Positions 24,676 to 32,928 of a stretch of DNA of 32,989 bases are shown in pieces (within the stretch, counting starts at the first letter, position 1; each line of letters starts with the position of its first letter). The position numbers and the translations under genes are program-made. The stretch lies in NCBI GenBank assembly GCA_009377745.1, contig WHTK01000036.1, forward strand, positions 1-32,989, given 5' to 3'. This DNA is from Dehalococcoidia bacterium (GTDB lineage: Bacteria; Chloroflexota; Dehalococcoidia; DSTF01; WHTK01). The notes under the pieces were generated by a model. The model was not told where the DNA came from, searched no databases, and saw only the letters and a list, made by a program, of their open reading frames with translations.

Positions 24676-25548
24676 TCATCCTTCATAGGGAAGGTCCTGT
24701 CGCGAAAGGCACCAGTACGTAGCGGAAATGAAAGCGAATGCCCAGAAGAGCAGGACGATAACCGCATGCTCGACGCTTGGTCGCTGGATTGCCTCGCCGA
24801 AGCCTGACTGCCCGTAAAGGTCGCTGAGAACTCCACCCTCGACAAGAGCAAGCGAGTCTGCATTCGCGTCGAGCGTGTACAGCGGAATGTTGGCCACCCA
24901 CCCGCCCGCCAGTTGCATCAGACCGCTAACGATGCCTTCCAGGAAAGCGACTCCCAGCGCCAAGGCGATCCCAGCCGTCGGTGATCGCCCAACCACTCCC
25001 AACAGAGCAGCGAGAGAGAAATATGGCGCGGTGCCCACGAGGGTCCGAAGAAAGGAAAGGACCGAATCTTGGATGTAGGCAGCATCGACGAATTGCAGGT
25101 CGAACCTTCCTGCAGCCAACGTAATGGCGGCGCTGGTCGTCAAGGCTGCGACAAGTCCGATCAGCAGTCCAACCACCACGAGCGCCCACAGGGCGATTAG
25201 TTTCGCGGTGAGGACGCGCCAGCGTCTAGGCTCGGCTGACGTGAGGGTCCGGATCGTGTTCCAGGTATATTCCGAGCCAATGTTAGAACCTATAACGACG
25301 ACGCCCCCGACGAAGCCAAAGGTGTAGAGCATCAGAATCGCAAAGGGAACGGTTTCTTCAAGGTACAGGGTCGATCGGATATCCTCTACCGTCCCCTGGT
25401 CACTCGCCGAGGTTCCACTCAGTGCATCGCTCGCCAACCAAAGGAGCACATAGACGACGACCAGTAGGACAACGACAATCGCCAGAACGATCTGGTTTAG
25501 TCGTCTCCGGACGATTTTTTCCGCTTCGATGGCCAGCAGTGCCTTCAT
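24676..25548 (-). CDS. ABC-2 type transporter permease
   Basis: A 290-residue protein with about six membrane segments. The first (about residues 19-40, IVLAIVVVLLVVVYVLLWLA) is followed by an extracytoplasmic loop. FGFVGGVVVIGSNIGSEY and RTLTSAEPRRWRVLTAKLIA are typical of ABC-2 permeases, in which the second sits at the cytoplasmic coupling helix. It starts with ATG overlapping the TGA of the ATPase gene (ATGA at 25545-25548), so the two are translationally coupled. Together they should form a two-gene exporter; substrate unknown. Confidence 0.85.
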   Translation of the reverse strand: MKALLAIEAEKIVRRRLNQIVLAIVVVLLVVVYVLLWLASDALSGTSASDQGTVEDIRSTLYLEETVPFAILMLYTFGFVGGVVVIGSNIGSEYTWNTIRTLTSAEPRRWRVLTAKLIALWALVVVGLLIGLVAALTTSAAITLAAGRFDLQFVDAAYIQDSVLSFLRTLVGTAPYFSLAALLGVVGRSPTAGIALALGVAFLEGIVSGLMQLAGGWVANIPLYTLDANADSLALVEGGVLSDLYGQSGFGEAIQRPSVEHAVIVLLFWAFAFISATYWCLSRQDLPYEG

Positions 25549-26516
25549 GGGTTGCCGCCTGCTTCAGTCAGCTCAAGGAAGACTGACTCAAGCGAACGGC
25601 CTGCCGGTTCGATACGGCTTGCATAAATGTCCTCCTGCACCAACATGCGATTCACCGCAGAACCGTCGATGGCAGCAGAGACGACCAGATCGCCGTTGTC
25701 AATCGTCACGCTCTTTACATCAGGCTTGGACAGAAGGACTCCCTGAGCCTTCGCAAGGTCGGATTCCGCTATGCGTATGCGAAGCGACCCATCGCCGCTC
25801 AGCAAATCGGCCACTCTGCCTTCCGCGATAATTCGACCCTGCTTCAGGATCGCCACCCGTTGACAGACCTGCTCGACCTCAACCAACAGATGGCTGGCGA
25901 GCACCACAGTGTGCCCTTCGGCCGCAATGCGCGGTATCAACTGTCGCATTTCCCGTGTCCCTGCAGGGTCGAGGCCGCTGGTCGGCTCGTCCAGGACAAT
26001 AAGTTTGGGGTCATGCAACAAGGCCGCGGCCACGCCCAAGCGCTGCCGCATCCCTGTCGAGTATCCGCCAAATTTGCGGTCGGCCGCTTGGCCCAGATCG
26101 ACAAGGCCAATGACTTCGTCAACGCTGGTCCGCGGCAGGCCGCGGATACGTGCCAGCATCCACAGGTTCCGGCGCCCAGTCAGATACGGATAAAAGGCGC
26201 TGCCCTCGACCAATCCACCAACTGATAACAGGGCCTGCCGGCGATCCCGTTCCAGATCATGTCCATCAATCATGACGCGCCCCGCCGTGGGGCGAACGAA
26301 ACCCAAGATCATGTTGAGGGTGGTGGACTTGCCACTCCCGTTCGGGCCCAGCAGTCCAAGCACTTCGCCTTGAGCAACAGATAAGATGATAGCGTCGACC
26401 GCCAAGACCTCGCCGAAGCGCTTGGTTAACGCCTGAATCTCCAGGACCGTCCGGTGTACCGCTGGTCGAGCGCCGGAATCGCTTCCGGGCGAACGTGGCA
26501 GGTTCATGGCCATCAT
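25545..26516 (-). CDS. ABC transporter ATP-binding protein (ABC-2 exporter type)
   Basis: A 323-residue ATPase. Walker A is GLLGPNGSGKST, the Q-loop region follows, the signature is YSTGMRQRLGVA, Walker B LIVLDEPTSG and the switch His lies in VVLASHLLVEVEQ. A C-terminal extension of about 80 residues (SLRIRIAESDLAKAQ onwards) is typical of the drug/bacteriocin-export subfamily. It pairs with the permease downstream. The first ATG (26516) has no SD; ATG at 26507 (MNLPRSPG) is also possible. Both lie at or next to the inverted repeat 26499-26531. Orthologues usually start close to VLEIQALTKRF, so the first 20-25 residues may be variable. Confidence 0.9.
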   Translation of the reverse strand: MMAMNLPRSPGSDSGARPAVHRTVLEIQALTKRFGEVLAVDAIILSVAQGEVLGLLGPNGSGKSTTLNMILGFVRPTAGRVMIDGHDLERDRRQALLSVGGLVEGSAFYPYLTGRRNLWMLARIRGLPRTSVDEVIGLVDLGQAADRKFGGYSTGMRQRLGVAAALLHDPKLIVLDEPTSGLDPAGTREMRQLIPRIAAEGHTVVLASHLLVEVEQVCQRVAILKQGRIIAEGRVADLLSGDGSLRIRIAESDLAKAQGVLLSKPDVKSVTIDNGDLVVSAAIDGSAVNRMLVQEDIYASRIEPAGRSLESVFLELTEAGGNP

Positions 26517-26531
26517 ATTGCCATGAACCTG
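26499..26531. promoter_or_regulatory. Perfect 12-bp inverted repeat over divergent start codons
   Basis: CAGGTTCATGGC (26499-26510) and GCCATGAACCTG (26520-26531) are exact inverse complements around a 9-base spacer. The ABC ATPase start codons (26516, 26507) lie within this 33-base element. On the other strand, an ATG at 26524 starts the adjacent small frame. Such a symmetric site would suit a dimeric repressor of the TetR/GntR class, but no repressor gene is adjacent. Confidence 0.55.
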
Positions 26532-26690
26532 TCGAAAGTCTGCGCGATCGGCGGCTCCACCATCACGGGTGAGATACCGGCCGATCCGTCCCTGCTGTCG
26601 CTTGTCTTCGGCGCACTGTTACTCCTGGCATACACGGTCGTACTAACAGTCGACGGTGCGGTGGCAACTGAACGTCAGGATGTTCCATGA
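26524..26690 (+). pseudogene. Possible C-terminal remnant of a membrane permease
   Basis: From ATG 26524 the frame ends with LLSLVFGALLLLAYTVVLTV and DGAVATERQDVP before TGA 26688-26690. One hydrophobic helix followed by a charged tail with Arg-Gln-Asp-Val is the usual end of ABC-2 permeases (typically R-R-D-V). Only about 55 codons are open and no earlier helices are present. It may be a deletion remnant of a permease that once ended here, or a small membrane peptide. There is no SD. Confidence 0.35.
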
Positions 26691-26721
26691 CGCGCCACGG
26701 CCAATAACGCTGGCCCAACGC

Positions 26722-27234
26722 CTACTCAGCTGTGAACGCGGCGACCATTCCTTTCTTGTAATGGCTGCCAATCTGTGGGTCTTCCTCGGTGATATTACAG
26801 ACGAGCAGATATCTCCCCGGAGTGAGCTCCAAGGTCAGAGAAGCGGAGGAGTGCGGCGCAAACTCTTCGATTTCGTCCAAAATATCCACCTGATCCTCCG
26901 GCACTTTGTTGTCCTTGAAGGGCAGCTCGAGCGGCCCCAGATTTGTGCGGATGATGACAAGCTCGTGAGGATGTTCCGGCCCTATATTTTCAACCAGGAA
27001 GTAGACTTTCCCCGCTTTCATCGTGGGTTGCGCGGGCGCTACCGCCCATTCTCGGAGCGTGACGTTAACCTGCGTCGCGTCAGCGGGCTTGGGGCTCACT
27101 ACGCCGGCCTCAGCCATATGGCCTCCTGCCATGTGGCCGTCTTCACCCTCGTCCCCGTCGTCACCGCAGCCTACTGCGAGTCCCGCAACCAGAAGAGGCG
27201 CCAGAAGCAGGGCGCGCAGCGATCGCATCGCCAT
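26722..27234 (-). CDS. Cupredoxin-domain lipoprotein with His/Met-rich N-terminus
   Basis: ATG at 27234 follows GGAGGATTGACT, a strong SD. The N-terminus is a lipoprotein signal (SLRALLLAPLLVAGLAVGC; Cys in the lipobox AVGC). A short acidic linker with HMAGGHMAE, a metal-binding His/Met cluster, precedes a cupredoxin domain. Copper ligands are His in GPEHPHELVII and Cys, His, Met in LLVCNITEEDPQIGSHYKKG-M. It should sit on the outer face of the membrane and bind or buffer copper. It is the last gene of the copper operon, about 65 bases after the copper ATPase. The restored type-1 site and His/Met cluster make copper the likely ligand. Confidence 0.88.
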   Translation of the reverse strand: MAMRSLRALLLAPLLVAGLAVGCGDDGDEGEDGHMAGGHMAEAGVVSPKPADATQVNVTLREWAVAPAQPTMKAGKVYFLVENIGPEHPHELVIIRTNLGPLELPFKDNKVPEDQVDILDEIEEFAPHSSASLTLELTPGRYLLVCNITEEDPQIGSHYKKGMVAAFTAE

Positions 27235-27299
27235 AGTCAATCCTCCATTCGCTGGGCTGTCACGTCCAGCCGTTTCGCCTCAGGCGCTTCGAAGCGCCG

Positions 27300-30284
27300 C
27301 TACTTGCCTGCATACTGCTGCGGGTTCGCTTTGAACCGCTCGTGGCAGGCGGCAGAGCAAAAGTAGTAGCGCTGGCCCTGGTATTCCTCGGTAGCGGCAG
27401 CTGTGTTCGGGTCGATATTCATCCCGCACACCGGGTCCTTCACTGTTGGCGCTGTCGTCATCGCTATTTCCTCCTTTGGTGTTCTTGTTCCTCCAACCTC
27501 GACGGTTGGGGATACGCTCGATAATGGACTTGCGTCTTCTGAAACCCTGGGCGCTTCATACCCTCTCAGACGATTGGCGTTAGTCACTACCGAGAGCGAG
27601 CTCAAGGCCATGGCGGCCGCCGCGACGATTGGGCTGAGCTGCCAGCCGAGGAACGGGTAGAGGACGCCGGCAGCCAGCGGGATACCGGCAGCGTTGTAGA
27701 CGAAAGCGAAGAACAGGTTCTCGCGGATGTTGCGCATCGTGGCCCGGCTAAGCGAGATGGCCGTGACCACGCCGCGCAGCTCGCCCGAGATCAGCGTCAC
27801 GTCTGAGGCTTCGATCGCCACGTCGGTGCCGGTGCCGATGGCGACGCCGACGTCGGCTTGGGCCAGCGCGGGGGCGTCGTTGATGCCGTCGCCGACCATG
27901 CCGACGAGCTTGTTCTCGTCTTGCAGGCGACGCACCTCCAGCGCCTTGTCCTCTGGCAGCACCTCGGCGAGGACGCGCTCAATGCCCACCTGCCGTGCGA
28001 TCGCCTCGGCGGTGCGGCGGTTGTCACCAGTGATCATCGCGGTCTCGACACCGAGGCCGCGGAGCGACGCGATTGCCGCGGCCGAGCCCTCCTTCACCGT
28101 ATCGGCCACGGCGACGAGGCCTGCTCGTGCGCCGTCCACGGCTACGAACATCGGCGTCTTGCCCTCGCCGGAGAGGCGCTCTGCGTCCTCCTGCAGCGCT
28201 GCGACATCTATCCCGGCGTCCTCCAGGAGGCGGCGATTGCCGACCAGTAGATGCCGCCCGTCCACGGAGGCGCGGATGCCCTTGCCCGTCACGGACTCGA
28301 AATCGGACGGTTCAACCAGGCTGGCGCCCCGCTCCTCGGCGCCCCGGACGATGGCTTGCGCCAGCGGATGCTCGGAGGACCGCTCGGCCGACGCAACGAG
28401 GCGCAGCAGCTCCGCCTCCGCCAGCGGCCCGGCTGCCACCACATCGGTCAGCGCCGGCTCGCCGCGGGTGATCGTGCCCGTCTTGTCCAGCACCACGGTT
28501 TGCAGCTTGTGCGCCGTCTCCAGCGCCTCGGCCGAGCGAATCAGGATGCCGTTCTCCGCGCCCTTGCCGGTCCCGACCATGATCGAAAGCGGCGTCGCCA
28601 GGCCGAGGGCGCAGGGGCAAGCGATGATCAGCACCGAGACGGCGCTGACTAATGCGAACGAGAGCGCCGGCTCCTCTCCGAAGTCGTACCAGGCAACGAA
28701 GGTCGCGATGGCGATGAAGATCACGGCCGGCACGAAGTAGCTGGCCGCTAGGTCCGCCAGGCGCTGGATCGGCGCCTTCGAGCCCTGCGCCTGCTCGACC
28801 AGCTTGATGATCTGCGACAGCATCGTGTCCTTGCCGACACGCGTGGCGCGAAAGCGGAATGCGCCAGTCTGGTTGATCGTGGCGCCGATTACGGTGTCGC
28901 CGGTCTCTTTCGTCACGGGCAGCGACTCCCCGGTAACCATCGATTCATCGATCGTGGAGCGGCCGTCGACGATCTCGCCGTCGACCGGGATCTTCTCGCC
29001 AGGCCGCATCAGCACGATGTCGCCGGGTACCACGTCCTCGATCGGGATCTCGGCTTCTACGGCGTCGCGGACGACGCGCGCCGTCCGCGCCTGCAGGCCG
29101 ATGAGCTTGCGGATCGCCTCACCGGTACCGGCTTTGGCGCGAGCTTCGAAGAGGCGGCCAAGGAGGATCAGCGTCAGGATGACGCCGACGGCCTCGAAGT
29201 AGACGTTGCGTAGGTCTTCCTCCAGCAGCGATGGCGCTACTGTGACGAGCAGGCTGAATCCGAAGGCCGCGATCGTGCCGAGCGTGATCAGCGTGTTCAT
29301 GTCCGCGGTGCGGTGACGCAACGTCAGCCAGCCGGTGACATGGATCGGCCAGCCTGTATAGAGCATGACCGGCGTGATCAAAGCCAGCTGCAGCCAGGGG
29401 TCCAAGAGGAAGTCCGGCACCCAGTCTGCGCTGAACAGCTCGTGCAGCATGACCGGGATGGCCACCGGCAGCGTCAATAGGGCGCCAAAAACGACCCGGC
29501 GACTGAGATCGTGGATCTCGGCCTGGCGCGCAAGGGCCTCCGCGTCCTCCGTCTCCCGCGAGCCGGGCTCCTCGCGCTCTCGGACTTTGTAGCCCGCGGA
29601 TTCGATGGCCGCCTTCATGTCGGCGACCGAAACCAGCGCTGGGTCGAAGGCGACCGAGACACGCTCGGCGCCGAAGTTGACGTCAACGCGGTCGATGCCC
29701 GGTAGCTCCTCGATGAACGATTCAATGTTGACCACGCAGGTCGGGCAGGTGACGCCGCCGCCGATCAGCGCGAACTCGACCTGCGAGAGCGCGCCGACCT
29801 CGATTGTCGGGCCGACACCGACCGCCTTCGCCACCTCATGAGTGTGCACTGCCGCCTCGGCAGACGGCAAAGAGGCCTCAATGGCCAGGGCCGCCGTACC
29901 GTCGCCCTCACCGCGTGCCTCCACGACCAGCGTGCCGTGCACCATGTTCATGCCGCAGGCAAAACCGAACTCGCCCGTCTTGTCCGGTGTGAACTCGACG
30001 GACGTGCGCTGAAACGCAGGTAGCGACCTGCTGAGCTGGAAGTCGGGGAAGACAACACGGGAGGTGCAGTCGCTGCCCTCCTGGCGGTCGAAGATCAGGC
30101 GGACAGGGACGCCCTCCTGGACTCGGATCAGGTCAGGCGAGTAACCGCCCTTCACCGTGACCTCGATCTCCTGGACGCCGCCGTGCATTTCGGCGGCCCG
30201 CGCCTTCTTCGGGCCGAAGAAGAACCAGGCAAGGGCTGCGATCGCTATGGCGCCGCCGATTGTGACCAGTACTTCATCCAGCAT
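27300..30284 (-). CDS. copA: Copper-translocating P-type ATPase with cupredoxin, HMA and YHS modules
   Basis: A 994-residue protein. Order: an N-terminal membrane anchor (8-24), cupredoxin domain (about 37-124; Cys110, Met112/114 and His117 in [10 protein letters not shown]), HMA domain (about 168-235; TCPTC, Cys180 and Cys183), P1B-ATPase with membrane segments from about 262, TGES (451-454), CPC (556-558) in M6, DKTGT with Asp600, HP motif [18 protein letters not shown], then two last helices, and a YHS metal-binding domain ([19 protein letters not shown]) at about 948-994. CPC plus HMA marks P1B-1, Cu(I) export. GGAAG precedes the ATG. The four-module layout is unusual. A strong SD before residue 942 suggests a second, YHS-only product. 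It follows two ABC permease genes by 25 bases and is probably cotranscribed. Confidence 0.93.
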   Translation of the reverse strand: MLDEVLVTIGGAIAIAALAWFFFGPKKARAAEMHGGVQEIEVTVKGGYSPDLIRVQEGVPVRLIFDRQEGSDCTSRVVFPDFQLSRSLPAFQRTSVEFTPDKTGEFGFACGMNMVHGTLVVEARGEGDGTAALAIEASLPSAEAAVHTHEVAKAVGVGPTIEVGALSQVEFALIGGGVTCPTCVVNIESFIEELPGIDRVDVNFGAERVSVAFDPALVSVADMKAAIESAGYKVREREEPGSRETEDAEALARQAEIHDLSRRVVFGALLTLPVAIPVMLHELFSADWVPDFLLDPWLQLALITPVMLYTGWPIHVTGWLTLRHRTADMNTLITLGTIAAFGFSLLVTVAPSLLEEDLRNVYFEAVGVILTLILLGRLFEARAKAGTGEAIRKLIGLQARTARVVRDAVEAEIPIEDVVPGDIVLMRPGEKIPVDGEIVDGRSTIDESMVTGESLPVTKETGDTVIGATINQTGAFRFRATRVGKDTMLSQIIKLVEQAQGSKAPIQRLADLAASYFVPAVIFIAIATFVAWYDFGEEPALSFALVSAVSVLIIACPCALGLATPLSIMVGTGKGAENGILIRSAEALETAHKLQTVVLDKTGTITRGEPALTDVVAAGPLAEAELLRLVASAERSSEHPLAQAIVRGAEERGASLVEPSDFESVTGKGIRASVDGRHLLVGNRRLLEDAGIDVAALQEDAERLSGEGKTPMFVAVDGARAGLVAVADTVKEGSAAAIASLRGLGVETAMITGDNRRTAEAIARQVGIERVLAEVLPEDKALEVRRLQDENKLVGMVGDGINDAPALAQADVGVAIGTGTDVAIEASDVTLISGELRGVVTAISLSRATMRNIRENLFFAFVYNAAGIPLAAGVLYPFLGWQLSPIVAAAAMALSSLSVVTNANRLRGYEAPRVSEDASPLSSVSPTVEVGGTRTPKEEIAMTTAPTVKDPVCGMNIDPNTAAATEEYQGQRYYFCSAACHERFKANPQQYAGK
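27462..27477 (-). promoter_or_regulatory. Internal ribosome binding site before the YHS domain
   Basis: On the minus strand AAAGGAGGAAATAGCG precedes an in-frame ATG at 27461, with eight bases between GGAGG and ATG. This is the best SD in the copper operon and lies inside the ATPase frame. Translation from it would give a 53-residue free YHS protein, [16 protein letters not shown].... It is either a live internal start or a fossil of a once separate gene that has fused to the ATPase. Confidence 0.75.
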
Positions 30285-30309
30285 CTACGTCTTCCCGCTT
30301 TCAAGGTCG

Positions 30310-31056
30310 CTACTTATGGCGCACAGAAGAGAGGACAAAGATCACGACCCCGGTGAGGGCCAACAGCCATGCAAGCGCGAAGGCCAACGCAGTCCACTCG
30401 TCGAAGCCGGGGGTGAAGCCGGCGTCGAGCAAGAGGCGCGTGCCCCCGAAACCGGGCAGCAGCTTCATCCAGAAGGCTTGTTCGCCAGAAACCAGCATCG
30501 GGTCCTGATAAATGCCGATGTCGATCATGGGCAGCGTGAACATCAGGAAAGCGCCACCCAGGCGGCCGACCAGCAGCGCCGCCAGCACGCCGATCAGCGC
30601 ATAGGTGACGCCAACGAGCACGTTCGCCGTCACGAAGCTCCATAGCACGGCTGGGCGAAAGTCGATCAGGGCAACGCCAACAGAGACGAGCGTGACGACC
30701 GTCGTCAGGACGACGATCAAGGCAAGGCGGGCGCTCGTGACCGTCACTGAAGACGCGCCCGCCACTATCAGGCGGGCGTCATTGCGCGCCGCACCGACCA
30801 TGGTGAACAGCCCCACGAGGCTGGCGAGGAACGCGGCCGTAATCGGCACCATGATCGCGCCGTGCACGTCCGGCATCGGTTTGGAGACCGTCACCTGCTC
30901 GCCGCCGTCGCGCACCAGAAACGAGATCGGGATGTCCTCAGTAGTGTAGATCGCCAGCGTAATGAAGATGAGGGGCACTACGACGAGGAGGCCGAGCAGA
31001 AGGCCGTTACGCTCGTACTCGCGCAGGAGGAGTGCCGTAATCGCCAGAGGCTTCAT
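30310..31056 (-). CDS. ABC-2 type permease, copper-operon exporter
   Basis: A 248-residue membrane protein with about six helices, beginning MKPLAITALLLREYERNGL. The long frame upstream of it on this strand is the shadow of the adjacent genes; ATG at 31056 was chosen because it overlaps the TGA of the preceding permease (ATGA at 31053-31056). An extracytoplasmic loop after helix 1 (VRDGGEQVTVSKPMPDVHG) and short cytoplasmic loops fit ABC-2 permeases. With the next permease and ATPase upstream it should form one heterodimeric transporter. The substrate is unknown; its place in the copper operon suggests a role in metal or cofactor export. Confidence 0.82.
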   Translation of the reverse strand: MKPLAITALLLREYERNGLLLGLLVVVPLIFITLAIYTTEDIPISFLVRDGGEQVTVSKPMPDVHGAIMVPITAAFLASLVGLFTMVGAARNDARLIVAGASSVTVTSARLALIVVLTTVVTLVSVGVALIDFRPAVLWSFVTANVLVGVTYALIGVLAALLVGRLGGAFLMFTLPMIDIGIYQDPMLVSGEQAFWMKLLPGFGGTRLLLDAGFTPGFDEWTALAFALAWLLALTGVVIFVLSSVRHK

Positions 31057-31769
31057 TGCATCGTTCTCCGGCGCATCAGCGCGTACGTCGCCAGGAGTGA
31101 AGTCGCCACCAGATACAGACCGGACCAGACCAGCCAGCTGTCGTGAATCGGCGCGTCGATCATGGACGCGATGGCAACCTCCGAGGGGAAGTGGACGGGA
31201 AGCAGGTCGGCGGCGATGCCGCGACCGGCGGCCAACGGCCCGCCGACGAACGCGTCCAGCATGAAAATAAGGATGATCACGAACGACCCTTCGAGATCGC
31301 CATGAACGTAGACCGACAGCAGCGAGCCCAATGAGCCATAGATCAGCGCCGCCACGAAGATGGCCCCGAATAGCGCCGCCAATCTGCCCACGTCCTGAGT
31401 GGCCAGCAATATCAGCACGCTCACAGCAGCCGTCAGCAGCGCGATCAGGATCGTCATCGCCGCGTGCGCCGCGGTCACGGCGGACGGGCGCAAGCCGGCG
31501 AGGATCAGGCGCCCATCGACACAGGCGCTGGCCAGCGACAGGAAGAAAGACGCGACGCCCGTGAGGATGGCCGCAGCCCAGAGCCCCGCCAGGCCGGAGC
31601 CTGCCCGCTGGCCAAGGTTGCCGCCGATGACGTTGGAGAACGTGCTGAGCGCGCCGCTCATCGCGACGATCAGCAGTGGCGGAATGATCAACAGCAGCGC
31701 CAGGTTGACCGGCTCGCGCAGGTACTGCTTCGCGCTGGCATAGATCACCTCCTGCGCAGGGGAAGACAT
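31053..31769 (-). CDS. ABC-2 type permease, copper-operon exporter
   Basis: A 238-residue protein with about six membrane segments: LALLLIIPPLLIVAMSGAL near the start, then FASACVDGR-type cytoplasmic loop, and a C-terminal helix with RRRT before the stop. ATG at 31769 overlaps the ATPase's stop (TGATG), and its own stop overlaps the next gene's ATG, so all three ABC genes are translationally linked. Two related permeases beside one ATPase imply a heterodimer of permeases with a homodimer of ATPases. Fold and family are clear; substrate is not. Confidence 0.82.
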   Translation of the reverse strand: MSSPAQEVIYASAKQYLREPVNLALLLIIPPLLIVAMSGALSTFSNVIGGNLGQRAGSGLAGLWAAAILTGVASFFLSLASACVDGRLILAGLRPSAVTAAHAAMTILIALLTAAVSVLILLATQDVGRLAALFGAIFVAALIYGSLGSLLSVYVHGDLEGSFVIILIFMLDAFVGGPLAAGRGIAADLLPVHFPSEVAIASMIDAPIHDSWLVWSGLYLVATSLLATYALMRRRTMQ

Positions 31770-32467
31770 CAGGCGGCCTCATCCACGACGACGCCGTCTC
31801 GCAGGTGCACGATGCGGTCGAAGTGGGAACGCTCCTCGATGAAGTGAGAGACGATGAGAATTGTGGTGCCGGCCGCACGGAGGAAGTCGGTCAGTTGCCA
31901 GAACCTGAGGTAGGTCTCCCAGTCGAAGCCGGAGTAGGGCTCGTCGAGCAGGAGCAGGTCAGGTTTGTGCAGCAACGCGACGCTGAGGTTTAACTTCTGC
32001 TTCGTTCCCCCGGACAGGTTCTCGACCAGCTCGGAGCGGAAGCGCGCGAAGCCAAACAGCTCGAAGCACTCGGTCGCCCGCGCCGCGGTTACGTCGTCGC
32101 CGAGTCCGTAGGCATGGCCAAAGAGCTGGAAGGTTTCATCGCAGGTCAGCTTGTCGTAGAGCAACGGGACCTGGGGGCAGTAGCCCAGTCGCCCACTCAA
32201 CGAAACGGTGCCGGAGTCGGCCTTCATCAAACCGACGATGATCTTCAGCAGTACGCTCTTGCCGGAACCGTTTTCGCCGACCAGGCCAACAATCGCCCCG
32301 GGTGGCAGCGCAAAGGTCACGCCGCGAAGCACGTGATTGACTCGCGGGTGGACCGAGAGCCGCCGGCGGAAGGACTTGCGCACATCCGAGACCTGCAAAA
32401 CGTCGGCTGCCGCGCCAGCGGCGTGCCCCAGGTCGGACGTGGGCAGCGTCTCAGGCGCCGAGGTCAT
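31769..32467 (-). CDS. ABC transporter ATP-binding protein, copper operon
   Basis: A 232-residue ATPase. Walker A GLVGENGSGKS, signature NLSGGTKQKLNLSVALL, Walker B LLLLDEPYSGFDW and switch His in LIVSHFIEERSHF are all present. ATG at 32467 (MTSAPETLPTSD) is preferred to the frame's earlier start because it overlaps the end of the SHOCT gene and the sequence upstream of it is not protein-like. Length is normal for an ABC-2 ATPase. It should power the two permeases that follow. Similar ABC trios beside SHOCT and copper genes suggest a copper-stress exporter, but this is inference. Confidence 0.88.
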   Translation of the reverse strand: MTSAPETLPTSDLGHAAGAAADVLQVSDVRKSFRRRLSVHPRVNHVLRGVTFALPPGAIVGLVGENGSGKSVLLKIIVGLMKADSGTVSLSGRLGYCPQVPLLYDKLTCDETFQLFGHAYGLGDDVTAARATECFELFGFARFRSELVENLSGGTKQKLNLSVALLHKPDLLLLDEPYSGFDWETYLRFWQLTDFLRAAGTTILIVSHFIEERSHFDRIVHLRDGVVVDEAA

Positions 32468-32681
32468 GGCGGATCTGCTCGTACTGTTCGCGACTGATCT
32501 CCCCTTGCGCGTAGCGTCGCTTTGCGATGTCCAGGGGTGTCTCACCACCGCCCGGGGCACTGCTCCTCTGGCTGCGACTAAAGGCTGTCACGCTCGCCCA
32601 GATGATCAGTCCCCAGAAGAAGATGAACCAGACGCTGCCTAACAGCATCCACCAGCCCATACCATCGTGGACTCCCCACAT
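32451..32681 (-). CDS. SHOCT-domain small membrane protein
   Basis: A 76-residue protein. One membrane helix (GWWMLLGSVWFIFFWGLIIW) is followed by a linker and a C-terminal SHOCT motif, LDIAKRRYAQGEISREQYEQ (leucine-rich hinge, then R-x-A-x-G-E-I-x-x-E-E/Q-Y). SHOCT motifs often cap small membrane proteins in metal-response operons, where they may mediate oligomerisation. Its ATG at 32681 is preceded by GAGGAGGTAGAGCA, a strong SD. It overlaps the ABC ATPase start by 17 bases and is the first gene of the minus-strand copper operon. Confidence 0.88.
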   Translation of the reverse strand: MWGVHDGMGWWMLLGSVWFIFFWGLIIWASVTAFSRSQRSSAPGGGETPLDIAKRRYAQGEISREQYEQIRHDLGA

Positions 32682-32749
32682 TGCTCTACCTCCTCGTCTC
32701 GGTCGCCGCCTCAGCCTGCGCGCTGCTTTTTACCTCCAGTTTCGGACCC

Positions 32750-32759
32750 ACCCCAGGGT
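32750..32759. promoter_or_regulatory. C/G-tract inverted repeat, candidate CsoR-type operator
   Basis: ACCCCAGGGT is ACCC and GGGT around CA. It sits 69 bases upstream of the SHOCT start codon and a few bases from an AT-rich run (TATCTACCATATTCC, 32768-32782) that may be the promoter of the minus-strand operon. CsoR-family sites are C-tract/G-tract palindromes of this kind. Alone, a 10-base match is weak; the stronger site at 32874 in the same spacer supports it. Confidence 0.4.
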
Positions 32760-32873
32760 AAGTTTGTATCTACCATATTCCTGTCGCGAAGACGCCTCTC
32801 GGGCCATTCGGCACCTGAAATGGGTTCGGAAGGCCCTTCGAGAGCACTGGAATGGGGAGCATGCTTTGAGCAT

Positions 32874-32886
32874 CCCCCAGTGGGGG
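32874..32886. promoter_or_regulatory. C/G-tract inverted repeat, candidate CsoR-type operator
   Basis: CCCCC-AGT-GGGGG lies in the context CATCCCCCAGTGGGGGGTTG, 42 bases upstream of the plus-strand start at 32929. Copper-sensing CsoR/RcnR-like repressors bind C-tract/G-tract palindromes with a few central bases, so this is a good candidate in a copper locus. It faces the divergent minus-strand copper operon 190 bases away. No csoR gene is in the window; it may lie just beyond either side. Confidence 0.6.
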
Positions 32887-32928
32887 GTTGGTTTGGGTCA
32901 GGCGTGGAGGAGAACGCGAGGTTAAGAA

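Noticed and set aside
27727..28740. A 337-codon plus-strand open frame
   Set aside because: It is entirely antisense to the copper ATPase, which has unambiguous DKTGT, CPC and GDGIND motifs; the antisense peptide is Ser/Arg/Thr-rich and resembles no family.
30310..31878. A 522-codon minus-strand frame joining the two permeases
   Set aside because: Its first 270 codons are an out-of-frame shadow of the ATPase end and of the first permease; the true second permease starts at the ATG overlapping the first permease's stop.
32527..32925. A plus-strand frame across the SHOCT gene and the spacer
   Set aside because: It is antisense to a clear SHOCT protein and then runs through promoter DNA; it has no recognisable domain.
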